DNA of 64,000 nucleotides from Mycolicibacter sinensis (GTDB lineage Bacteria; Actinomycetota; Actinomycetes; Mycobacteriales; Mycobacteriaceae), in assembly GCF_001667945.1 (NCBI RefSeq), contig NZ_LZJK01000083.1, positions 62,001 through 126,000 of the forward strand, in the 5' to 3' direction. A program made the position numbers and the translations under genes. Positions 31,807-41,261 of this stretch are shown in pieces. The notes below the pieces were generated by a model, which did not search any database, was not told the DNA's origin, and saw nothing but the letters and a program-made list of their open reading frames with translations. Every line of letters begins with the position of its first letter. Within the stretch, counting starts at the first letter, position 1.

Positions 31807-33105
31807 TCACCGCTCACCTGCGGCCTCCTCACCCTCGGGGTCGACCGGGCTCACCAGCACGGTGCTGATCCGCACCCGCCCCCGGCTGTCGCGACTGCCC
31901 TCGGCCTGCAGTCGCAGCCCGTGTGAGGTTACCTCGGCGCCGGGCAGCGGAACCCGGCCCAGCTCCAGCGCCAGCAAGCCGCCGACCGTGTCGACGTCGA
32001 GTCCGGAGTCGAACTGCACACCGTATAGTTCGCCGACGTCCTCGATGGGCAGCCGCGCCGAAACCCGAAACCTGCTGCTGCCCAACTCCTCCACCGGCGC
32101 TACTTCACCCTGGTCGTATTCGTCGGCGATCTCGCCGACGATCTCCTCCAGCACGTCCTCGATGGTGACCAGTCCGGCGATCGCGCCGTACTCGTCGACC
32201 AGCAACGCCATGTGGTAGCGGCCACGCTGCATGTCGTGCAGCAGTGCGTTGAGCGCCTTGGAGTCGGGCATGAACACCGCCGGGCGCATCACCTGCGCCA
32301 CCGTGGTGTCGCGTCCACCGTTGGTCGAGTAATAGGTTTGTTGGACAAGGTCTTTGAGGTAGACGACGCCGCGGATGTCATCGACGTTCTCGCCGATCAC
32401 CGGGATGCGCGAATGCCCGCTGCGCACCGCCAATGAGGTGGCTTGGCCGGCGGACTTGTCATGTTCGATCCACACCATCTCGGTGCGGGGCACCATCACC
32501 TCGCGGGCCGGGGTGTCGGCGAGTTCGAACACCGACTGGATCATCCGGCGCTCGTCGGCGGCCACCACCCCGCGCTGCTGCGCCAGATCCACCACTTCAC
32601 GCAACTCGACCTCGGAGGCGAACGGCCCGTTGCGGAAGCCCCGGCCCGGCGTCAGCAAGTTACCCAGCACCACCAGCAGTCGGCTGATCGGGGTGAGCAA
32701 CACCGAAACCACATGCAGCGGAAGCGCTGAGGCCAGCGCGATCGAATAGGCGTTCTGCCGGCCCAGGGTGCGCGGCCCCACCCCGATCACCACGAAGCTC
32801 ACCACCACCATGATCGCCGCGGCGGCGAACAGTCCCCAGTCCAGGCCCAGCACCGCGTGCAGCAGGAACACCAGCAGCGCGGTGGCGGTGATCTCGCAGG
32901 TGATGCGCAGCAGCACCACCAGGTTGATGTAGCGGGGCCGTTCGGCCATCAGCTTGGCCAGCCACACCGCGCCCGGACGTTTCGCGCGGACCAGTTCCTC
33001 GACCCGCGCCACCGACACCGTGCTCACCGCGGCGTCGATCGCCGCGAAGAGCCCGCCCAGACCGATCAGCGCGATCACGCTGACTAGCAGCGGTGTTCCG
33101 GTCAC
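31807..33105 (-). CDS. CNNM/CBS-domain membrane protein (hemolysin C/CorC family, Rv2366c-like)
   Basis: A 432-residue protein starting at GTG 33105, which overlaps the ybeY stop by 4 bp (GTGA). Order: an N-terminal DUF21/CNNM membrane domain with three or four helices (about 1-140), a CBS pair in the middle ([16 protein letters not shown] and [17 protein letters not shown]) and a C-terminal CorC_HlyC domain ([18 protein letters not shown]). Members of this family are implicated in magnesium or cobalt efflux. The actual ion is not determined here. Confidence 0.92.
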   Translation of the reverse strand: MTGTPLLVSVIALIGLGGLFAAIDAAVSTVSVARVEELVRAKRPGAVWLAKLMAERPRYINLVVLLRITCEITATALLVFLLHAVLGLDWGLFAAAAIMVVVSFVVIGVGPRTLGRQNAYSIALASALPLHVVSVLLTPISRLLVVLGNLLTPGRGFRNGPFASEVELREVVDLAQQRGVVAADERRMIQSVFELADTPAREVMVPRTEMVWIEHDKSAGQATSLAVRSGHSRIPVIGENVDDIRGVVYLKDLVQQTYYSTNGGRDTTVAQVMRPAVFMPDSKALNALLHDMQRGRYHMALLVDEYGAIAGLVTIEDVLEEIVGEIADEYDQGEVAPVEELGSSRFRVSARLPIEDVGELYGVQFDSGLDVDTVGGLLALELGRVPLPGAEVTSHGLRLQAEGSRDSRGRVRISTVLVSPVDPEGEEAAGER

Positions 33106-33638
33106 GGTTCGTCGAAGTACCTGGTCTTGTCGAGCAGCCGGCGATCTTTTTCGCTCTGGGTCTCGGCCCGGTAGGCCTCGACCTGGTCGGCGACCCATTC
33201 CTCGAGCAGCCGACGCTGCAGCGCGAACATCTCTTTTTCCTCGTCCGGCTCGGCGTGGTCGTAGCCCAGCAGATGCAGTACCCCGTGCACGGTGAGCAAG
33301 GCCAGTTCCTGGCCCAGGGAATGCCCGGCCGCGGCGGCCTGTTCGGCGGCGAACTCCGGGCACAGTGCGATGTCACCGAGCATCGACGGGCCGGGCTCGG
33401 GGGCGTCGGGACGGCCACCGGGCTCGAGTTCGTCCATCGGGAAGCTCATCACGTCGGTGGGCCCGGGCAGATCCATCCAGCGCATGTGCAGGTCGGCCAT
33501 CGCCGCGGTGTCCAGCAGCACCATCGACAGCTCGGCGCCGGGGTTGACGTCCATCCGGGCCAGCACGAACTTGGCGACGCTGATCAGCTCGACTTCCGAG
33601 ACATCCAGCCCGGATTCGTTGGAGACCTCGATGCTCAC
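33102..33638 (-). CDS. ybeY: Endoribonuclease YbeY
   Basis: A 178-residue protein of the UPF0054 family (Rv2367c) involved in rRNA processing and ribosome quality control. The zinc-binding signature [11 protein letters not shown] is intact, and the MSFPMDE loop precedes it. It overlaps phoH1 by 4 bp and the CBS gene by 4 bp, so the three are translationally coupled. Confidence 0.96.
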   Translation of the reverse strand: MSIEVSNESGLDVSEVELISVAKFVLARMDVNPGAELSMVLLDTAAMADLHMRWMDLPGPTDVMSFPMDELEPGGRPDAPEPGPSMLGDIALCPEFAAEQAAAAGHSLGQELALLTVHGVLHLLGYDHAEPDEEKEMFALQRRLLEEWVADQVEAYRAETQSEKDRRLLDKTRYFDEP

Positions 33639-34687
33639 CGGCGCGACCTGCCCGCCGAGGCGCGCCGGGCCGCCCGGTTCATCGTCAGACCCGGCCCGCT
33701 GTGTTCGGCTTCGTGGCGGGAGTAGGCGTCGACGATGTCGGAGACCAGCCGGTGGCGCACCACATCGACACTGCTCATCTCGGCGACACAGATGTCGTCG
33801 ATGTCCTCGAGAATGTCCACCGCGGCCCGCAGGCCCGACCTCGCGCCGCCGGGCAGGTCGATCTGGGTGACATCGCCGGTGACCACCATCTTGGAGCCGA
33901 ACCCGAGCCGGGTCAGGAACATCTTCATCTGCTCGGCGGTGGTGTTCTGTGCCTCGTCGAGGATGATGAACGCCGAATTGAGCGAGCGGCCCCGCATGTA
34001 GGCCAGCGGCGCCACCTCGATCACCCCGGAGTTCATCAGCTTGGGAATCAGCTCCGGATCCATCATGTCGTAAAGCGCGTCGTAGAGCGGGCGCAGATAC
34101 GGGTCGATCTTCTCGCTCAACGTTCCGGGCAGAAAGCCAAGGCTCTCACCGGCTTCCACCGCCGGGCGGGTCAAGATGATGCGCGTCACCTGCTTGCTCT
34201 GCAGCGCGCTGACCGCCTTGGCCATCGCCAGATAGGTCTTGCCGGTGCCGGCCGGGCCGATGCCGAACACGATGGTGTTGGCGTCGATGGCGTCGACGTA
34301 GCGTTTCTGGTTGAGCGTCTTGGGCCGGATCGTCTTGCCGCGCCGGGACAAGATGTCGAGGGTCAGGACTTCCGCCGGCGATGCGCTGTCGTCGCCGGCG
34401 CCGGTCAGCATGCCGACACTGTGCCGCACCGTTTCGGGCGTCAACGATTGGCCGCCCGCCACGATCGCCACCAGTTCGGAGATCACCCGCTCGGCCAGCG
34501 CGACGTCGGCCGGCGCCCCGGCGAACGTGACCGCGTTGCCGCGCACATGCAGGTCGGCGGCCAGCAGGCGTTCCAGCGCCCGCAGGTTCTCATCGGCGGA
34601 ACCCAGCAGACCCACGACCAGGTCGGGTGGAATGTCGACGCTGCTGCGAACGACGGGTTCGGCAGCGGGGGTATCGCGGGGCGTCAC
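33635..34687 (-). CDS. phoH1: PhoH-like ATPase
   Basis: A 350-residue P-loop ATPase matching Rv2368c. GTG 34687 is chosen because it aligns with the M. tuberculosis N-terminus; the frame continues to a TTG at 34738. Walker A is GPAGTGKT ([18 protein letters not shown]), and Walker B lies in [11 protein letters not shown]. An N-terminal KH-like segment precedes the ATPase. It is often grouped with ybeY in RNA metabolism. First gene of the phoH1-ybeY-CBS-era run. Confidence 0.94.
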   Translation of the reverse strand: MTPRDTPAAEPVVRSSVDIPPDLVVGLLGSADENLRALERLLAADLHVRGNAVTFAGAPADVALAERVISELVAIVAGGQSLTPETVRHSVGMLTGAGDDSASPAEVLTLDILSRRGKTIRPKTLNQKRYVDAIDANTIVFGIGPAGTGKTYLAMAKAVSALQSKQVTRIILTRPAVEAGESLGFLPGTLSEKIDPYLRPLYDALYDMMDPELIPKLMNSGVIEVAPLAYMRGRSLNSAFIILDEAQNTTAEQMKMFLTRLGFGSKMVVTGDVTQIDLPGGARSGLRAAVDILEDIDDICVAEMSSVDVVRHRLVSDIVDAYSRHEAEHSGPGLTMNRAARRASAGRSRR

Positions 34688-34796
34688 GGGGTTTCCGATA
34701 CCTGCTTTCCTGGCTTTTGCGGGGGATCCGCGGGTCAAACGAATGCTGTGAGTCTACCGTCGGGCACTGTCACGCCCCAGGCATTCATCCTGCCCC

Positions 34797-34838
34797 TTGC
34801 GGTACCGGTTTCAGTACTGTCCGCGGTACCATTGTCGA
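34797..34838 (+). promoter_or_regulatory. Repeat-containing promoter region of the toxin-antitoxin pair
   Basis: Two GGTACC palindromes (34801-34806 and 34826-34831) lie 25 bp apart, in CGGTACC context at both places, directly before the antitoxin start. Such paired sites are typical of antitoxin autoregulation. No firm -10 could be chosen, though ACCATT at 34828-34833 is possible. Confidence 0.35.
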
Positions 34839-35036
34839 GTGCCGTCTCTGAACATCACCTTCACCGACGAGGAACTCGCCGCCGTCCGCGCCGCCGCCGG
34901 GGAAGAGAACGTCTCGCTGCGAGTCTTCGCGCACCGTGCAGTCGTCAGCGCGGCCAGCGAACACCGGCGCCGGGTCGCGGAGGGGGCCGCCCTGATCGCG
35001 CAACGCTCCGCCGAGTTGAATCGCCGCCTGGCTTGA
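34839..35036 (+). CDS. Ribbon-helix-helix antitoxin of a Doc-type module
   Basis: A 65-residue protein from GTG 34839. The N-terminal [27 protein letters not shown] has the beta-strand/helix/helix pattern of Arc/CopG-type antitoxins, and the C-terminal helix is charged ([25 protein letters not shown]), as in toxin-binding tails. It overlaps the Doc toxin by 4 bp (TTGA). The family call is from pattern only. The longer frame to 34797 would run into the preceding promoter region. Confidence 0.75.
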   Translation: MPSLNITFTDEELAAVRAAAGEENVSLRVFAHRAVVSAASEHRRRVAEGAALIAQRSAELNRRLA

Positions 35037-35416
35037 CCGAATTTCTCGACCGCGACGACGTACTGGTCGCCGGTGCGTTCGCCCTGGGTCACGCGTGCGA
35101 GATCGGTGACTACGGGCTGCTCGACGCCGCCGTCGCCCGTCCCCAGGCGACCGTCTTCGGTGTGGACGCCTATCCCGATCTGTACGCCAAGGCGGCGGCG
35201 CTGCTGCAGTCGCTGGCCCGCAACCATGCCCTGGTGGACGGGAACAAGCGCACTGCCTGGGCGTCAGCATGGACCTTCCTGTATCTCAATGGCATTGAGC
35301 TCTCCCCTGACTTCGATGTCGACGCGGCCGAGGCATTCATGAACCACGTCGCACAGCGCGGTGAGCTCCCGATCGAGGACATCGCCGCCCCCCTGTCGTC
35401 ATTCGCGGCTCGCTGA
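35033..35416 (+). CDS. Doc/Fic-family toxin
   Basis: A 127-residue protein starting at TTG 35033, coupled to the antitoxin. The active-site motif [12 protein letters not shown] (H65, D69, K72, R73) matches the Doc form HxFxDGNKR, which phosphorylates EF-Tu and stops translation in the phage P1 enzyme. The conserved downstream helix and the length (about 125) fit Doc. All motif residues are present, so the toxin is probably active. Not present between phoH1 and rsmE in M. tuberculosis. Confidence 0.88.
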   Translation: MTEFLDRDDVLVAGAFALGHACEIGDYGLLDAAVARPQATVFGVDAYPDLYAKAAALLQSLARNHALVDGNKRTAWASAWTFLYLNGIELSPDFDVDAAEAFMNHVAQRGELPIEDIAAPLSSFAAR

Positions 35417-35464
35417 GCGCTTCGTTCAAGACGCGACCGCCTCGGGGCCCGCAGACTGACAGCC

Positions 35465-36112
35465 ATGAGCGAGGAAACCTTCACCCCTGCCCTGGGCCGC
35501 CTGGCCCCGGCCCGATTCTTCGACTACGTAGTGGCGATGACGCGTGAGCGGCTGTGGCGGAGCCTGACCGTCATGCACCTGGCGCCGCGGCCCGGCGACG
35601 CGATCCTCGACGTGGGCTGCGGCACCGGATCGCTGGCGCTGCTCGCCGCCCGGGTAGAACCCCAGGCAACGGTCGTGGGCCTGGACCCCGATCCGGAGAT
35701 CCTGGCGGTGGCGCGCGACAAGGACACGCAGGACCGGGTCCGCTGGCTGACCGGGATGGGCGACGACCTGGTGGCATCGGTGGGCGCGGAGTCGATGGAC
35801 GGCGTGATGTCCAGCCTGGTGCTGCACCAATGCCCGATGGACGTCAAACGCGCCATCCTGGCGTCGATGTTCGCGGTGCTGCGGCCGGGCGGCCGGCTGG
35901 TGATCACCGACTTCGGGTTACAACGGACACCGCTGATGCGCCTGGCGTTTCGGTTCGTCCAGTTCGCCGACGGCAAGACCGATACCCAACCCAACGCCGA
36001 CGGCGTTCTCCCGCAGCTGATTTCGGCCGCCGGCTTCACCGACGTGCGCGAAGCCGACCTGGTGTCCACCATTAACGGCTCGATCTCGATCTACGTCGCC
36101 CGCAAACGCTGA
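35465..36112 (+). CDS. Class I SAM-dependent methyltransferase
   Basis: A 215-residue protein with motif I LDVGCGTGSLALLAA, motif II VVGLDPDPEIL, and LRPGGRLVITDFG, of the UbiE/ubiquinone methyltransferase-like type (the N-terminus APARFFDYVVAMTRERLWR is also typical). Substrate unknown. Its last 22 bp overlap, tail to tail, the AraC-type gene on the other strand. Confidence 0.85.
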   Translation: MSEETFTPALGRLAPARFFDYVVAMTRERLWRSLTVMHLAPRPGDAILDVGCGTGSLALLAARVEPQATVVGLDPDPEILAVARDKDTQDRVRWLTGMGDDLVASVGAESMDGVMSSLVLHQCPMDVKRAILASMFAVLRPGGRLVITDFGLQRTPLMRLAFRFVQFADGKTDTQPNADGVLPQLISAAGFTDVREADLVSTINGSISIYVARKR

Positions 36113-36792
36113 TCGCTCAGGGCGTGCAACACCAGCGCCGGCGTCAGCCCCATCATCTCCCGCATCTGCCGGGTGAAGTGGGCCTGGTCGGCGAACCCCG
36201 CGATGACCGCGGCCTGGGCGAGCGGTGCACCGGACTGCAACGCCTCGACGGCCCGCCGTAGCCGTGACCAGACGCGCCACCGGGTCAGCGGCATCCCCAG
36301 TTCCTGGCGGGCCAGCGCCCGCAGCCGTTGCGGGGAAACACCCACCGCCGCAGCCAGTCTCGGCATCGAGACGGTGCTGTCGGCCAGCATGGCAAGGGCC
36401 GTCACCAGGCGCGCATCGAGGTCTCGTGACGGTCGGCGGCACGCGTCGGCAACGTCCTGCTCGGTCAGTTCACCCAACTCGGGTGCGGCAGCGACCCCCA
36501 CGCCGTAGCGCCGGCGCAACCGGTCGGCGAACAGGCAGTGCGGCTCGACGAAGTAGGTGACCAGCTCCCGCGCGGCCAGGATGCGGTGCGGCGCCATCGG
36601 TGACACCACCAGCGCGGCCGCCTGGTGGCGGATTCCGGAGGCGTCGACCATCGCGAGTTCGCCTCCTCCGGCGACCACGATCTGAAATGCCCCGTGACGG
36701 TGAATCGGGCCGCCGCTGCCCACCGGACCCCGATAGACCGCGTAGCCGTCGTCGATGACCAGCGACGGCGCCGAATCCGCCCGGCTATCCAC
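36091..36792 (-). CDS. AraC-family transcriptional regulator
   Basis: A 233-residue protein. The N-terminal half is a cupin-like sensing domain ([24 protein letters not shown]), and the C-terminal half has two helix-turn-helix motifs ([39 protein letters not shown] and [26 protein letters not shown]). GTG 36792 overlaps the rsmE end by 8 bp, so it may be translated from the rsmE transcript. It is convergent with the methyltransferase. Target unknown. Confidence 0.88.
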   Translation of the reverse strand: MDSRADSAPSLVIDDGYAVYRGPVGSGGPIHRHGAFQIVVAGGGELAMVDASGIRHQAAALVVSPMAPHRILAARELVTYFVEPHCLFADRLRRRYGVGVAAAPELGELTEQDVADACRRPSRDLDARLVTALAMLADSTVSMPRLAAAVGVSPQRLRALARQELGMPLTRWRVWSRLRRAVEALQSGAPLAQAAVIAGFADQAHFTRQMREMMGLTPALVLHALSDQRLRAT

Positions 36793-37528
36793 GGCGCCAG
36801 CGCGGGGTCAGCACCCCCAGCGCGCCCAGCGCGACCGCCGCCGCGGTCGAGGTGCGCAACACGGTGGGCCCCAGCCGTGCGGCGACGGCCCCGGCGCCGG
36901 TGAGCGCCGCCAGCTCGGCGTCGGTGATGCCGCCCTCCGGGCCGACCACCACCGCCAACGCCGGAGCAGCGGCAACGTCGGGCAACCCGGATCCGGCCGC
37001 GTCGTGTAGCACGAGCACCGTCGTACCCGCGGCGACCCGCTCACCGACCCAGGCCACCAGCGCCCCGGTGCTCAGCACGCCGTCCACCGGCGGCACCCAG
37101 GCCCGACGGGATTGGCCGGCCGCCGCCCGGGCCACCGCACGCCAGCGCCGCAGCCCCTTGTCGGCCCGCGGGCCGTCCCAGCGGGCCACGCAGCGGTCGG
37201 CCTGCCAAGCCACGAACGCGTCGGCACCGGCCTCGGTGGCCAGCTCGACCGCCAGCTCAGAGCGCTCCGATTTCGGCAGGGCCTGCACCACGGTGACCGG
37301 CGGCACGGGTGCCTCGACCGTCCGGCGCTGCAGCACCCGGGCCCGCAGCCCGCCGCGATCGGCCTCCTCGACCCGGCATTCGGCGACCGCACCGGCGCCG
37401 TCACTCAGGGTCAGGTCTTCCCCGGGCCGGATTCGGCGCACCGTCGCGGCATGGAAGCCGGCGTCGCCACCGACGTCGGCCAGCGCCCCCACTTCGGGCA
37501 GCGCCTCGACGTAGAACAGGCCGCCCAA
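36785..37528 (-). CDS. rsmE: 16S rRNA m3U1498 methyltransferase
   Basis: A 247-residue SPOUT-family enzyme matching Rv2372c. Signatures are an N-terminal PUA-like domain ([13 protein letters not shown]), then [26 protein letters not shown], and the SAM-knot [16 protein letters not shown] with [12 protein letters not shown] at the end. TTG 37528 lies 3 bp after the dnaJ2 stop, so the two are co-translated. It methylates U1498 of 16S rRNA. Confidence 0.94.
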   Translation of the reverse strand: MGGLFYVEALPEVGALADVGGDAGFHAATVRRIRPGEDLTLSDGAGAVAECRVEEADRGGLRARVLQRRTVEAPVPPVTVVQALPKSERSELAVELATEAGADAFVAWQADRCVARWDGPRADKGLRRWRAVARAAAGQSRRAWVPPVDGVLSTGALVAWVGERVAAGTTVLVLHDAAGSGLPDVAAAPALAVVVGPEGGITDAELAALTGAGAVAARLGPTVLRTSTAAAVALGALGVLTPRWRRG

Positions 37529-37531
37529 GGC

Positions 37532-38677
37532 TCAGCGGCCGCTGAACGTTTCGCGCAGCCGGCTGAACAGTCCACCGCTGTGCGCAGCGTGCGCCGAGCG
37601 GACTTCGGCGGTCTCGCGTTCCCGGTGCTGCTTGAACTTGCGCAGCAGCTCGACGTCGTGATTGTCCAGCCGCTCCGGCACCACCACCTCGATGTGGGCG
37701 TGCAGGTCTCCGCGCGCACCGGACCGCAGCTGCGGCATGCCGTGGCCGCGCAGCGCGATGGTGGCCCCCGGCTGGGTGCCGGGCGGGATGGTGATCTCGG
37801 TGGGGCCGTCGAGGATGGCGTCCACCGCCACCGTGGTGCCCAGCGCGGCGTCGACCATCGGCACCGAGATGTGGCAGTGCAGGTCGTCGCCGTCGCGGGC
37901 GAAGATCTCGTGGGGCTGCTCGTGCACCTCGACGTAGAGGTCACCGGCCGGTCCGCCGCCGGGCCCGACTTCACCCTGGGCGGCCAGCCGGACCCGCATG
38001 CCGTCACCGACTCCGGCGGGGATCTTCACGCTGATATCGCGGCGGGCCCGCACCCGGCCGTCGCCCCCGCACTGGTGACACGGGTCGGGGATCACCTCAC
38101 CGACGCCACGGCAGGTCGGGCACGGCCGCGACGTCATCACCTGGCCGAGCAGCGACCGCTGGACGGTCTGCACCTCGCCGCGGCCGTGGCAGGTGTCGCA
38201 GGCCATCGGCCGGGAATCACCGTGGGTGCCGCGGCCCTGGCAGCGATCACACAGCACGGCGGTGTCGACGGTGACCTGCTTGGTCACGCCGGTCGCGCAC
38301 TCGGTGAGATCCAGGCGCATCCGCAGCAGCGAGTCCGACCCCGGCCGGACTCGTCCGGTCGGGCCGCGCGACGTCGCACCGCCGCCGAAGAAGGCCTCGA
38401 AGACGTCGCCGAGCCCGCCAAAGCCGGAGTAGCCGCCGAACCCGTTGCCACCCCCGCCGTTCTCCAGCGGGTCGCCGCCGAGGTCGACGATGCGGCGCTT
38501 CTCCGGGTCGGAGAGCACCTCGTAGGCGGCGCTGATCTCCTTGAACTTGTGCTGCGCCTCTTCGTCGGGGTTGACGTCGGGATGGTATTTACGAGCCAGC
38601 TTTCGGTATGCGCGCTTGAGCTCCGTGTCGCTGACGCCCTTTTCGACGCCGAGCAGTCCGTAATAATCGCGTGCCAC
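37532..38677 (-). CDS. dnaJ2: Chaperone DnaJ (DnaJ2)
   Basis: A 381-residue type I J-protein matching Rv2373c. J domain with HPD ([11 protein letters not shown]) in the first 70 residues, a glycine-rich region ([15 protein letters not shown]), four zinc-finger CxxCxGxG repeats ([32 protein letters not shown]), then the substrate-binding C-terminus. It partners DnaK. It lies 33 bp after hrcA in a heat-shock pair. Confidence 0.97.
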   Translation of the reverse strand: MARDYYGLLGVEKGVSDTELKRAYRKLARKYHPDVNPDEEAQHKFKEISAAYEVLSDPEKRRIVDLGGDPLENGGGGNGFGGYSGFGGLGDVFEAFFGGGATSRGPTGRVRPGSDSLLRMRLDLTECATGVTKQVTVDTAVLCDRCQGRGTHGDSRPMACDTCHGRGEVQTVQRSLLGQVMTSRPCPTCRGVGEVIPDPCHQCGGDGRVRARRDISVKIPAGVGDGMRVRLAAQGEVGPGGGPAGDLYVEVHEQPHEIFARDGDDLHCHISVPMVDAALGTTVAVDAILDGPTEITIPPGTQPGATIALRGHGMPQLRSGARGDLHAHIEVVVPERLDNHDVELLRKFKQHRERETAEVRSAHAAHSGGLFSRLRETFSGR

Positions 38678-38710
38678 GCCTGACCTTTCCCAACTTCTGC
38701 CGGCCGGAGA

Positions 38711-39754
38711 TTATCGGGCTCCGAGAACTTCACCGATGTACATTGCAACTGCAGCGACACTGGCGATAGTTCCCGGATAGTCCATCCGGGTGGGGCCCAG
38801 CACCCCCATCCCCCCGTACACGGTGCCCTGGGAGCCGTAGGCGGTGGACACCACCGAGGCGCCGGCCATCTCCTCAGCCTCGGTCTCGTGACCGATGCGC
38901 ACCGTGACTTTACCGGCTTCCTGCTGCACCGCGAGCAGCCGCAGGACCACGACCTGCTCTTCGAGCACCTCCAGGACGGACCGCAGCGAGTCGCCGAAGT
39001 CGGCGGCGTTGCGGGTCAGGTTGGCGGTGCCGCCCAGCAGCAGGCGCTCCTCGTGGTGCTCGACCAGCGATTCCAGCAGCACCGTCGCCGACCGCCCGAC
39101 CGCGTTGGCCAGGCCCGGGGAAAGCCCGCTGCGTCCGTCCAGGTGCCCGGCGAGCTCGGCGACGGCGGTGGAGGCCGCCGAGATCCGCTTACCCTCCAGG
39201 GCGGCGCCGAGCAGCTCACGCAGCTGGGAAAGCTGGTGGTCGTCGATGGTGTCGCCGAGTTCGACGATGCGCTGGTCGACCCGCCCGGAGTCGGTGATGA
39301 CGACCAGCAGCAAACGCGCCGGGGTGAGCGCGATCACCTCGAGGTGGCGCACCGTCGACACCGACAGGGTCGGGTACTGCACCACGGCGACCTGGCGGGT
39401 CAGCTGGGCCAGCGTGCGCACTGCGCGACGCAACACGTCGTCGAGGTCGACGCCGGAGTCCAGGAAGGTCAGAATCGCCCGGCGCTCGGCGCTCGAGAGC
39501 GGCTTGACCTCGTCGATACGGTCGACGAACTCCCGGTAGCCCTTCTCCGTGGGCACCCGCCCCGAACTGGTATGCGGCTGGGCGATGTAGCCCTCAGCCT
39601 CCAGCACGGCCATGTCGTTGCGCACGGTGGCCGAGGACACCCCGAGGTTGTGCCGCTCGACCAGGGCCTTGGACCCGATCGGTTCCTTGGTCGCGACGAA
39701 GTCCGCGACGATGGCGCGCAGCACCTCGAAGCGACGATCATCAGCCACACCCAT
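38711..39754 (-). CDS. hrcA: Heat-inducible transcription repressor HrcA
   Basis: A 347-residue repressor matching Rv2374c, which binds CIRCE operators of groEL-type genes. The winged-helix N-terminus ([24 protein letters not shown] ... [35 protein letters not shown]) is typical. ATG 39754 aligns with the known start. No CIRCE element (TTAGCACTC-N9-GAGTGCTAA) is seen upstream, so the hrcA-dnaJ2 operon itself is probably not HrcA-controlled. Confidence 0.95.
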   Translation of the reverse strand: MGVADDRRFEVLRAIVADFVATKEPIGSKALVERHNLGVSSATVRNDMAVLEAEGYIAQPHTSSGRVPTEKGYREFVDRIDEVKPLSSAERRAILTFLDSGVDLDDVLRRAVRTLAQLTRQVAVVQYPTLSVSTVRHLEVIALTPARLLLVVITDSGRVDQRIVELGDTIDDHQLSQLRELLGAALEGKRISAASTAVAELAGHLDGRSGLSPGLANAVGRSATVLLESLVEHHEERLLLGGTANLTRNAADFGDSLRSVLEVLEEQVVVLRLLAVQQEAGKVTVRIGHETEAEEMAGASVVSTAYGSQGTVYGGMGVLGPTRMDYPGTIASVAAVAMYIGEVLGAR

Positions 39755-39793
39755 AGGCACTAGATTACTTTCTGGGTTATTTCCTGGCGCGAA

Positions 39794-39820
39794 CGTGCGT
39801 GTTTGCACGCCGACACGCCG
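39794..39820. repeat. Small palindromic element in the hrcA/lyase divergent region
   Basis: CGTGC (39794-39798) and GCACG (39805-39809) flank a GTGTTT loop, and CGACACGCCG follows directly. The whole resembles the sequence inside the era-side hairpin (31734-31784, read on the minus strand), so the two may belong to one dispersed family. Confidence 0.4.
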
Positions 39821-39866
39821 CGATTTCCGTACGTCTCCGCACGCTGGCGCAGCAGAGAGGACCGGC

Positions 39867-41261
39867 ATGTCCGACTTCCCCTATTCCGACCGCTTCACCG
39901 TCAACCGCGTGCTACCGGAGCGGGGCCGGCCACGCGAGGAGGTGCTGGCCGAGCTGCGGGAGATGGCGCAAGCCGAAGATCCCACCTGGGAGACCGGCAA
40001 GGTGTCCGGGACCATGTACTGCGGCGACCATGAGCACTACCGCTTCCTGGACGAGGCGTTCGGGCTGTTCGCCCATGTGAACGTGTTGCAGCGCGACATC
40101 TGCCCGTCGGCGACGAAGTTCGAGGGCGAGATCATCGCGATGGCCCTGGACCTGATGCATGCCGATGCGGTCACCGACGGGCAGCCGGTCGGGATGGTCA
40201 CCACCGGCGGCACCGGCAGCATCATCCACGCGCTGCTGGCCTACCGGGAACACGCCGCCAAGCACCGGGGCATCACCCGGGGAAACTTCATCAAACCCGA
40301 GACCGGTCACCCGGCGTTCGACAAGGGCTGTCACCTGTTCGGCATCGAACTGCGCACGGCCCCGATCGACCCGCAGACCACGCAGGTGGACGTCGACTGG
40401 GTGGCGAACAACATCGACGCGAACACCATCGCGATCATGGGCTCGGCCTGCAACTACGGCTACGGCACCGTGGACCCGATCCCACAGCTGGGAGAGCTGG
40501 CCTTGTCACGCGGGGTGGGTTTGCACGTCGACGGCTGCCTGGGCGGGTTCGTGCTGCCGTTCGCCCAGGAGCTCGGGTATGACGTCCCCCTGTTCGATTT
40601 CCGGGTCCCCGGCGTCACCAGTATCTCCGCCGACAACCACAAGTACGGCTACGCGTTGAAGGGCGCCTCCACCGTGCTGTTTCGCGACAAGGCCTACCGC
40701 AACGCGCAGTACTTCTTCCTGCCGGAGTGGAGCGGCGGGAAATACCATTCGCCGGGCATCGAGGGCTCGCGTTCGGGTGGGCTGATCGCGGCGGCGTGGG
40801 CGTCGATGGTGCAGCTGGGACGGGAGGGCTACCGGTCGTATGCCAAGGCGATCTTCGAGACCGCGTTCACCATGCAGGACGCGGTACGCAGCCACCCCGA
40901 GCTGACGATCATGGGCTCCCCGACGTTCTGCTTCGCCTTCCGCTCCGACGAGTTCGACATCTACCACGTCGCCGACGCCATGAAGCCCAAAGGCTGGCGC
41001 TTCAACGGCCAGCAGTACCCCAACGCCATCCACATGGCGGTCACCCGGCCGCAAACGCAGCCCGGTGTGGCCGAGGCGTTCGCCGTCGACCTCGCCGCCG
41101 CGGTCGAGTACGCCAAGAAGAAGAACGCAGCCGGCGAGGCGCCGATCAGCGCCGCGGTCTACGGCGGGGTGCCGGGCGGAATGACCGAGGAGGCGGCCCA
41201 GTTCATCGAGGGGTTCATGGAGCAGATGCTCGACACCCAGCAGTCGCTGCCGCCTCTATGA
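39867..41261 (+). CDS. PLP-dependent lyase/decarboxylase, sphingosine-1-phosphate-lyase-like
   Basis: A 464-residue group II PLP enzyme with an AGAGAGGA site before ATG 39867. Motifs are [15 protein letters not shown], then [18 protein letters not shown], the aspartate loop [13 protein letters not shown], and the PLP lysine in [17 protein letters not shown] (Lys259). HVD-x-CLGGF and the ADxHKYGYAxKG box are the pattern of sphingosine-1-phosphate lyases rather than glutamate or tyrosine decarboxylases. No N-terminal membrane anchor is present, as in other bacterial lyases. Substrate is inferred only by family: a phosphorylated long-chain base or a small phosphorylated amino alcohol. It overlaps the kinase gene by 4 bp (ATGA), so the two work together. 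Confidence 0.8.
   Translation: MSDFPYSDRFTVNRVLPERGRPREEVLAELREMAQAEDPTWETGKVSGTMYCGDHEHYRFLDEAFGLFAHVNVLQRDICPSATKFEGEIIAMALDLMHADAVTDGQPVGMVTTGGTGSIIHALLAYREHAAKHRGITRGNFIKPETGHPAFDKGCHLFGIELRTAPIDPQTTQVDVDWVANNIDANTIAIMGSACNYGYGTVDPIPQLGELALSRGVGLHVDGCLGGFVLPFAQELGYDVPLFDFRVPGVTSISADNHKYGYALKGASTVLFRDKAYRNAQYFFLPEWSGGKYHSPGIEGSRSGGLIAAAWASMVQLGREGYRSYAKAIFETAFTMQDAVRSHPELTIMGSPTFCFAFRSDEFDIYHVADAMKPKGWRFNGQQYPNAIHMAVTRPQTQPGVAEAFAVDLAAAVEYAKKKNAAGEAPISAAVYGGVPGGMTEEAAQFIEGFMEQMLDTQQSLPPL

Noticed and set aside
33701..35416. 571-codon plus-strand frame ending in the Doc toxin
   Set aside because: Only the last 127 codons are real; the rest is antisense to phoH1.
39755..39866. CIRCE element upstream of hrcA
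   Set aside because: No TTAGCACTC-N9-GAGTGCTAA or near match is present in this interval.
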